Assembly: GCA_022773945.1 (NCBI GenBank)
Contig: JALFNS010000003.1
Coordinates: forward strand, 1-54,580
Length of the DNA stretch: 54,580 bases
Direction: 5' to 3'
DNA from: Clostridiales bacterium
Lineage (GTDB): Bacteria > Bacillota > Clostridia > Peptostreptococcales > Anaerovoracaceae
In this document: in pieces, positions 49,849 to 54,580 of the stretch
Layout of the letters: every line of letters begins with the position of its first letter
How positions within the stretch are numbered: position 1 is the stretch's first letter
Position numbers and translations under genes: made by a program
The notes under the pieces: model-generated
Database searches by the model: none
Seen by the model: the letters and a program-made list of their open reading frames with translations, nothing else
Told to the model about the DNA's origin: nothing

Positions 49849-50060
49849 ATTGTCCATTTTAGCATTAAAATTTAGGAATGGACAATATCCTGTCCATTAG
49901 TTTCATTCGATAGTTAAATGGACAAAATATCAGCTTGAAAATGTAGATTAATAACAGAAATTGTCCAAATTCCAATTTTTATGTTGGATTTGGACAATTT
50001 TTTATTATAATTTTGTCCATTTTAAGTTCATTTCAGCGCATTGGACAATTTATTGTCCAT
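49849..50060. repeat. Array of nine TGTCCA/TGGACA half-sites in tandem inverted repeats
   Basis: Half-sites: TGTCCA at 49851, 49891, 49962, 50014 and 50054; TGGACA at 49879, 49919, 49991 and 50042. They alternate, so that TGTCCA-N22 or N23-TGGACA occurs four times (starts 28, 28, 29 and 28 bases apart), with variable interiors. The first unit has 10-bp arms (ATTGTCCATT, AATGGACAAT). Adjacent units also meet as TGGACA-N6-TGTCCA, one being the palindrome TGGACAAT-TT-ATTGTCCA (50042-50059). About 0.1 such 6-mers would be expected by chance in this length. The third unit also forms the ilv operon terminator. The array ends 34 bases before the -35 of the next gene. Confidence 0.85.
49959..50003 (+). 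terminator. Terminator of the ilvBNCD operon, built from one array unit
   Basis: AATTGTCCAAAT pairs with ATTTGGACAATT (12 bp), with a further CCAA/TTGG pairing inside, followed by a run of T ending at 50003. About 145 bases past the ilvD stop. Confidence 0.8.
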
Positions 50061-50093
50061 ACATTTTAAAACCACAAAATTAGGGGAATCCGA

Positions 50094-50122
50094 TTGACTT
50101 TAATGTTAATATATGGTAAATT
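50094..50122 (+). promoter_or_regulatory. Promoter of the nuclease-like gene
   Basis: TTGACT (50094-50099), a 17-base spacer and TAAATT (50117-50122). The TGTCCA array lies immediately upstream, where activator or repressor sites are expected. Confidence 0.6.
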
Positions 50123-50163
50123 TTAGTAAATAATTACATTTTAGAAGCGCGGAGGTACTTTTT

Positions 50164-51039
50164 ATGGATAGAATTACTGCACGAACTGCGAGAGAATCTA
50201 TTATAAGCGAAGTCAATCTTGCTGATGTTCTTTTAGAGATTATACAGAGCACATTCGTTAGTGATTTAAATGTTTTCGTTCGATCGGAAACAAGGAAGAA
50301 AAAAATCGAATTAACCGATATGAGCCCGGGAGGACTTCACATAAAAAGAGTTAACGGAAAACACTATTATGATATGCGTGCGGACGGCAGGGATATTCCC
50401 ATCACAAGGAATCCCGAACAGGTCCGGGAGCTGGCGAGAAAAGGGTTTATCAAGGCCTCTCTAAGTGATCTGGAGAAGATAGAGCATATACTGGACAGAG
50501 CAACGAAATCTTTGGCAGTCATGGCGAGAAACTCTTCGACGACGAAATTGTACGACCGATACAGCACTGCCGGGATCGATCCACTAAGTCTGGTTTTCAC
50601 CCCTCAGCAGCTTCAATGGATAGATGAACCGTACACGCCCAATCCTTTTCACAGAGAAAACCTCAGATACAAGACTTCAGGCGGTATTCCCATGAGATCC
50701 AAGTCAGAAGCCACCTTCGGTTCCAGACTGGAATACAGAGGAATACCTTACAGGAGCGACGACCTGATTCTTGTTACAATAAGCGAGGACGGCAGAATTT
50801 ATGAAAAATCATATTACGCCGATTTCAAGGTTCCGAATTTCATCGGAGGGATTTCCGTCTGCGAACATCTTGGCGCCTTCAACCTGGATACCTACGGAGA
50901 CAATTCCCTCATCAAACTTCACAATTACATAGAAACAGGCAGCGTCAGGGAGGAGGAGCTGTTCTGGTCTTTCGACTCCACGGTCAACGATCCCGACAAG
51001 CTGGACGCTTTGATTGACCGCATGCTCCTTCCTCTCTGA
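50164..51039 (+). CDS. PD-(D/E)XK nuclease-like protein of unknown function
   Basis: Protein of 291 residues. The N-terminal part (about 1-170) is helical with no recognised domain. The C-terminal part has the spaced motif of a restriction-endonuclease-like fold found in many clostridial orphan proteins: RSKSEATFGSRLEYRGIPY (E182), YYADFKV (D220) and CEHLGAF (E234), then LIKLHNYIETG and a C-terminal helix. D220 and E234 would be the metal ligands; the usual lysine after the acid is replaced by H235. No methylase or partner gene is adjacent. The ATG follows GCGGAGGTACTTTTT. Its 5' end is more AT-rich than its 3' half. The repeat array upstream suggests dedicated regulation. Confidence 0.7.
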   Translation: MDRITARTARESIISEVNLADVLLEIIQSTFVSDLNVFVRSETRKKKIELTDMSPGGLHIKRVNGKHYYDMRADGRDIPITRNPEQVRELARKGFIKASLSDLEKIEHILDRATKSLAVMARNSSTTKLYDRYSTAGIDPLSLVFTPQQLQWIDEPYTPNPFHRENLRYKTSGGIPMRSKSEATFGSRLEYRGIPYRSDDLILVTISEDGRIYEKSYYADFKVPNFIGGISVCEHLGAFNLDTYGDNSLIKLHNYIETGSVREEELFWSFDSTVNDPDKLDALIDRMLLPL

Positions 51040-51062
51040 GCTGCCTTGCTTATAGTTTCTTA

Positions 51063-51833
51063 TTATTCTGTCTCAACTGCTACTACATAGAATCTGCCGT
51101 TGTCCACATGGTAAGCACATGTGGAGAGGGTTATGAGCTGCTGCCCGTATTCGGGAGCTATTCCCGTGTCGTAACATGATTCCTTCTGAACTCCCTTCAC
51201 ATACTCGTTAAAGGTGTCTTCATCTGTATATGAGGTGTACTGATAGTACTTGAAGGAATTGTCGTCCTTTTCCTTGATTCTGGAGTAGCAGGCGGCGACA
51301 ACTCTGTAAGTTCCCTCTTCAACCTTCAGAGAACCGCCATCATTCTTAATCACATTGAAGCTGATAGTCGGATGCTCCTCCATGAAGCTTTTCTCTTCAT
51401 ACTTCAGCAGATCGTGGAACATTACACCTGTCTTCATATGATGTCCGTAGATGAACCAGTTGAACGTAGGCAGATTGACATCGCACCCCGCGTCCATGAA
51501 AGGCGTCCCCGAAAGAGAATACTCCTTTTCGAAGTTCTTTCTCAGATAGTACTCCGGTTCACTCTTCGTCTGCATCACAGGATAGTCAATTTTGGTACCG
51601 TCAACCTTTATCCATCCTATCAGATCGCTGTTCTCCTCATAGAGCTCCAGCAGGCCCTTCTCATCCGAGCCCTTCTCCTGAAGCTTCGCCGTATCCGCCT
51701 TCACGAGAAAATAGTTTTTGTAGAAGTAATCGGCCAGATATGAAGCCGAGGCGACGAACACAATGAGGCAGAGCAGGAGAATAATCTTCCTGCCCGTACC
51801 CATAGGCTCTCTTCTTCTCTTTTTATCCGACAT
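51063..51833 (-). CDS. srtB: Class B sortase
   Basis: Membrane-anchored transpeptidase of 256 residues that attaches surface proteins to the cell wall. Basic N-terminus, one membrane segment (about 15-36), then the sortase B domain: DLIGWIKVDGTKIDYPVMQ, catalytic histidine in FIYGHHM (131/132), C239 in TLSTC and R247 in NGRFYVV. No substrate with an NPxTN-type signal is encoded in the window. It lies 28 bases after the ACT-domain gene and may be read through from the aromatic acid operon, though the function is unrelated. Convergent with the nuclease-like gene. Confidence 0.94.
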   Translation of the reverse strand: MSDKKRRREPMGTGRKIILLLCLIVFVASASYLADYFYKNYFLVKADTAKLQEKGSDEKGLLELYEENSDLIGWIKVDGTKIDYPVMQTKSEPEYYLRKNFEKEYSLSGTPFMDAGCDVNLPTFNWFIYGHHMKTGVMFHDLLKYEEKSFMEEHPTISFNVIKNDGGSLKVEEGTYRVVAACYSRIKEKDDNSFKYYQYTSYTDEDTFNEYVKGVQKESCYDTGIAPEYGQQLITLSTCAYHVDNGRFYVVAVETE

Positions 51834-51861
51834 ATCAGTTTCCCCTTATTCAAATACTGTC

Positions 51862-52287
51862 CTAAGCCAGATCGGCCAGGCTGAACAGTTTAACTCCGGC
51901 ATTCTCAAGTATCTTCACAGCCTTTTCGGAATCGCTTACCTTAACCATGATAGCCGCTTCACCCTTGGCATCCTGTATGGTTGAATAGATATACTTGACA
52001 GCGATGTCATTCTCCGCGAGAGCCTTCAGCACGCTGTTAAGTCCGCCCGGCTTGTTGTCAATAGCCACTGCGATAACCTCCGTGAGACTTGCAGAATAGT
52101 TGTGGGCCCTGAGAATATCAACAACCTTCTCAGGTTCCTGAACGATGCATCTGAGTATGCCGTACTCGCCTGTTTCTGCGATAGTGGCAGCATTCAGGTT
52201 AACACCTTCATCAGCCAGTGTCTGCATAAGATCATAGAGCCTGCCCGTTTCATTCTCCACAAATATGGAAACCTGCTTGATTATCAT
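51862..52287 (-). CDS. Tandem ACT-domain protein linked to paaK
   Basis: Protein of 141 residues made of two ACT domains (about 1-68, QVSIFVENETGRLYDLMQTLADEGVNL; 70-140, VIAVAIDNKPGGLNSVLKALAENDIAV). Such stand-alone ACT pairs are commonly encoded beside phenylacetate-CoA ligase and indolepyruvate oxidoreductase genes and probably sense aromatic amino acids, but their partner is not established. AAGGAGGTTATAGTC precedes the ATG, overlapping the end of paaK. Confidence 0.92.
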   Translation of the reverse strand: MIIKQVSIFVENETGRLYDLMQTLADEGVNLNAATIAETGEYGILRCIVQEPEKVVDILRAHNYSASLTEVIAVAIDNKPGGLNSVLKALAENDIAVKYIYSTIQDAKGEAAIMVKVSDSEKAVKILENAGVKLFSLADLA

Positions 52288-52289
52288 GA

Positions 52290-53588
52290 CTATAACCTCC
52301 TTGTATCTTCAATACGCACAGCTTTACCTTCAGAACGCGGAAGTGTTCCCGGATTCAGGAACTTGACGTTACATCCGATTCCCAGCATATCCCTGAGAGC
52401 TCTCTCTACGCGAGCGCGCATATTCTCGACAAATTCGATATCCTCGACAGCAAGACCCGGTGCAAATTCAACCTGCAGCTGGAAGGTATCCGTATTGTTC
52501 TCTCTTCCAACGATAAGCTTGTAATTGAGTGTGAGCTCGTCGAACTCTCCTATTACAACCTCCACCTGTGAAGGGAATACATTGACACCTCTGATAATGA
52601 GCATGTCATCGCTTCTGCCGAATACACGACTCATCCTTACTGTGGTTCTGCCGCACTTGCACTTGTCTCTCATAAGATAGCAGATGTCCCTTGTTCTGTA
52701 TCTTATCATAGGCATACCTTCCTTGCCAAGAGTTGTGAGAACAAGCTCACCCTTCTCGCCGTCAGGTACAGGTTCGAGAGTCTTCGGATCGATTATCTCG
52801 GCGTAGAAGTAGTCTTCCTGTATATGCATGCCTTCATTGTACTCGCAGCTTGTTGAAACTCCCGGTCCCATAATCTCCGAAAGTCCGTAAATATCATGAG
52901 CTCTGATTCCGAGTCTCTTCTCAATCTCATCACGCATAGCCTGAGTCCAAGGCTCCGCTCCGAACAATCCTGACTTGAGGTGCAAATCATCCTTGGTCAT
53001 TCCGTGCTTTTCCAGACCTTCAGCCAGAGTGAGAGCATATGAAGGTGTGCAGCAGAGAACCGTGCTCTGCAGGTCCTTCATGAACATGAGCTGCTTCTGA
53101 GTGTTTCCCGAACTCATAGGTATGGCAGTAGCACCCATGGTCTCGGCCCCCAGGTGAGCTCCCAGTCCGCCTGTGAAAAGTCCGTATCCGTAGGATACAT
53201 GAACAACGTCATTCTCATCGGCTCCGGCCATTGCCAGACCTCTGGCGACGCATTCGCCCCAGGCATCGATATCATTTCTCGTATACCCTACAATCTTAGG
53301 CTTGCCTGTGGTTCCGGATGAGGAGTGCACTCTGACTACATCCGACATAGGCACTGCGAAAAGACCTGTAGGATAGTTGTCAGCTATGTCCTCCTTGGTG
53401 ATAAACGGCAGCTTTCTGATGTCCTCAAGAGAGTGGATATCTTCCGGCTTGACACCCTTCTCATCCATCTTGTCCCTGTAGCACTTCACATTGTCATAGG
53501 TGTGCTTAACAGTTTTCTTCAGTTTGATAAGCTGTACGGCTTCAATAGTTTCACGATCCGCACATTCAATTTCCTTGTTCCAAATCAT
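52290..53588 (-). CDS. paaK: Phenylacetate-CoA ligase
   Basis: Adenylate-forming ligase of 432 residues. P-loop-like motif VHSSSGTTGKPKIVGYT, then GYGLFTGGLGAHLGAETMGATAIPMSSG, YGLSEIMGPGVSTSCEYNEGMH, and MLIIRGVNVFPSQVEVVI; the catalytic lysine is in RSEGKAVRI at the C-terminus. It activates aryl acetates (phenylacetate, indoleacetate, hydroxyphenylacetate), or runs in reverse to make ATP from aryl-acetyl-CoA produced by IorAB. A zinc-like cysteine pair (DKCKCGRTT) is typical of the family. Second last of the iorA-iorB-paaK-ACT operon. Confidence 0.95.
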   Translation of the reverse strand: MIWNKEIECADRETIEAVQLIKLKKTVKHTYDNVKCYRDKMDEKGVKPEDIHSLEDIRKLPFITKEDIADNYPTGLFAVPMSDVVRVHSSSGTTGKPKIVGYTRNDIDAWGECVARGLAMAGADENDVVHVSYGYGLFTGGLGAHLGAETMGATAIPMSSGNTQKQLMFMKDLQSTVLCCTPSYALTLAEGLEKHGMTKDDLHLKSGLFGAEPWTQAMRDEIEKRLGIRAHDIYGLSEIMGPGVSTSCEYNEGMHIQEDYFYAEIIDPKTLEPVPDGEKGELVLTTLGKEGMPMIRYRTRDICYLMRDKCKCGRTTVRMSRVFGRSDDMLIIRGVNVFPSQVEVVIGEFDELTLNYKLIVGRENNTDTFQLQVEFAPGLAVEDIEFVENMRARVERALRDMLGIGCNVKFLNPGTLPRSEGKAVRIEDTRRL

Positions 53589-53641
53589 CTAAAATGTCTT
53601 CCTTTCTTTGTTTTTCTGAACAGTCGGGTCTTTGACGGGAG

Positions 53642-54214
53642 CTACTGCCTCGCTCCCTTAATAAAGGCCTCCTTGTTCAAGTCAACAAACTTCGGTTTAA
53701 CATTCTCCTCGATCACTTTTATCCACTGTTCCTCTCCGAACGGCAGGCTGCCTGATGCAGCCCCCAGAAGAACCACGTTAACAGCCTTGCTGCTTCCGCA
53801 TTCCTCCGCAATCTTCAGGGCGTCAAAAGCCACAACTCTGCCCGCACGGGATTTAATTATGCTATCGGCATCCTCCGGGTATGCAGTCTGTCCCAGAATT
53901 ACCGGCATCGGCATAATCTGCTGGTCGTTCACGAAGCATTCCCCGCCCTTCTTCAGGTAAGGAAGCCATCTGTACGCCTCCAGCTTCTCGAAGCCTATAA
54001 TCATATCCGCTTCACCCTTCTCGATGAGAGGTGAATTAACCTTGCTGTCACTTATCTTAACGTGAGTAACCACGTCGCCGCCTCTCTGCGACATACCGTG
54101 AACCTCACTCAGCTTCACATCGTATCCGGAATCCAGGGCCAGATTTCCCAGAAGAACGCTTGCCAGAAGAGTTCCCTGTCCGCCTACTCCGACAATCAGT
54201 ATATTCTTATCCAT
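53642..54214 (-). CDS. iorB: Indolepyruvate:ferredoxin oxidoreductase, beta subunit
   Basis: Subunit of 190 residues homologous to POR gamma: NILIVGVGGQGTLLASVLLG, EVHGMSQRGGDVVTHVKISD, and GFEKLEAYRWLPYLKKGGE. With IorA it decarboxylates arylpyruvates (from Trp, Phe, Tyr) to aryl-acetyl-CoA with reduction of ferredoxin. The ATG shares its A with the iorA stop (TAATG), so the subunits are translationally coupled. Confidence 0.95.
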   Translation of the reverse strand: MDKNILIVGVGGQGTLLASVLLGNLALDSGYDVKLSEVHGMSQRGGDVVTHVKISDSKVNSPLIEKGEADMIIGFEKLEAYRWLPYLKKGGECFVNDQQIMPMPVILGQTAYPEDADSIIKSRAGRVVAFDALKIAEECGSSKAVNVVLLGAASGSLPFGEEQWIKVIEENVKPKFVDLNKEAFIKGARQ

Positions 54215-54580
54215 TATCTGTTCTCCTTTCCCGGGTTTTCAATCGCATCGAACGGACACACATTAGTGCAAAGTCCGCAGCCTACGCACCGCTCAGCGGC
54301 AACGAAAGGTCTTCCGTCCTTGAGCTCGATGGCCGGACATCCCACGTTCATGCAGAGCCTGCAGTTTTTGCATCTGTCTGTAATAACGCTCGGAATTCCC
54401 GGCTGCTTGACGATCAGCGCGCAAGGTCTTCTCGTTATTATTACAGAGAGCTCGTCTCTCGCTGTTTCGGTTCTGACAACTTCTTCAAGCCTCTCAATAT
54501 CAAAAGGATCCACAACCTCAACATTGTTGACGCCGCAGGCTCTGACGAGAGCCTCTATATTGATGGCCGGTGCCGGATCT
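54214..54580 (-). CDS. iorA: Indolepyruvate:ferredoxin oxidoreductase, alpha subunit (C-terminal part, truncated by window edge)
   Basis: The frame runs to the right edge without a start, so only the last 121 residues are seen. They begin in DPAPAINIEALVRACG, continue through VVDPFDIERLEEVV and IITRRPCAL (end of the TPP-enzyme core), and end in two 4Fe-4S motifs, CKNCRLCMNVGCPAIEL and CVGCGLCTNVCPFDAIE. A GTG at 54513 is internal, not a start. Together with iorB, paaK and the ACT gene it forms an aromatic amino acid fermentation operon. Confidence 0.93.
   Translation of the reverse strand, partial: DPAPAINIEALVRACGVNNVEVVDPFDIERLEEVVRTETARDELSVIITRRPCALIVKQPGIPSVITDRCKNCRLCMNVGCPAIELKDGRPFVAAERCVGCGLCTNVCPFDAIENPGKENR

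Noticed and set aside
49849-50060. Regularly spaced repeats looking like a small CRISPR array
   Set aside because: The repeated element is a 6-9 base half-site in alternating orientation, not a 25-40 base direct repeat, and no cas genes are nearby.
1-54580. tRNA or rRNA genes, CRISPR arrays, att sites, replication origin
   Set aside because: Intergenic regions were read on both strands and none showed tRNA, rRNA, array or origin signatures; all longer gaps are accounted for by the listed sites.

Overview
The window reads as a chromosomal segment of an anaerobic, Gram-positive bacterium of the Clostridia. The evidence is a four-subunit 2-oxoacid:ferredoxin oxidoreductase, an indolepyruvate:ferredoxin oxidoreductase operon, a class B sortase, a YkuD L,D-transpeptidase, CarD, strong AGGAGG ribosome binding sites, an L20-type leader ahead of infC and a glycine riboswitch ahead of an AGCS symporter. 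An amino-acid-fermenting relative of Anaerovoracaceae (Family XIII) would fit, but that placement is inference. Most genes are housekeeping or central metabolism. Accessory character is concentrated at 32.3-37.1 kb and 49.8-51.0 kb, both AT-rich.

Layout. 0-0.1 kb: tail of a plus-strand gene (possibly an IS66-type transposase) and its terminator. 0.2-7.2 kb, minus: carD, PIN/TRAM membrane protein, ispDF fusion, proS, a single-domain chromate transporter half and a secreted leucine-rich-repeat protein. 7.3-10.3 kb, plus: an OmpR-type two-component system and a PHP phosphoesterase. 10.3-16.2 kb, minus: dnaE-pfkA-radA. 16.3-17.7 kb: L,D-transpeptidase. 17.7-24.1 kb, minus: AIM24-like protein, riboswitch-controlled alanine/glycine symporter, FKBP lipoprotein, and a TetM-like GTPase fused to a Rae1/YacP-type NYN nuclease. 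24.1-26.2 kb, minus: infC-rpmI-rplT with its leader, and sfsA. 26.3-30.8 kb, plus: a sigma-54 activator, clear activator palindromes, a perfect -24/-12 promoter, and a CoA-acylating aldehyde dehydrogenase/class III aminotransferase pair.

30.8-32.3 kb holds an AlbA_2 (Schlafen-like) regulator with an iterated operator. 32.4-37.1 kb is an island of small secreted and membrane proteins around an ECF sigma factor and a DUF4367 partner. It includes a deletion-decayed paralogue and a strikingly symmetric divergent promoter. 37.2-40.3 kb is porGDAB, followed by lexA. 41.3-49.8 kb carries two divergent branched-chain amino acid operons, each with its own acetohydroxyacid synthase (ilvB-ilvN-ilvE on minus; ilvB-ilvN-ilvC-ilvD on plus). 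49.85-50.06 kb is an array of nine TGTCCA half-sites arranged as tandem inverted repeats, just upstream of a gene with PD-(D/E)XK nuclease-like motifs. 51.1-54.6 kb, minus, is srtB and the arylpyruvate oxidation operon iorA(partial)-iorB-paaK-ACT.

The strongest leads for undescribed biology are the GTPase-Rae1 fusion, the TGTCCA array with its nuclease-like gene, the ECF-sigma island, and the sigma-54-controlled omega-amino-acid operon whose substrate cannot be fixed from sequence.
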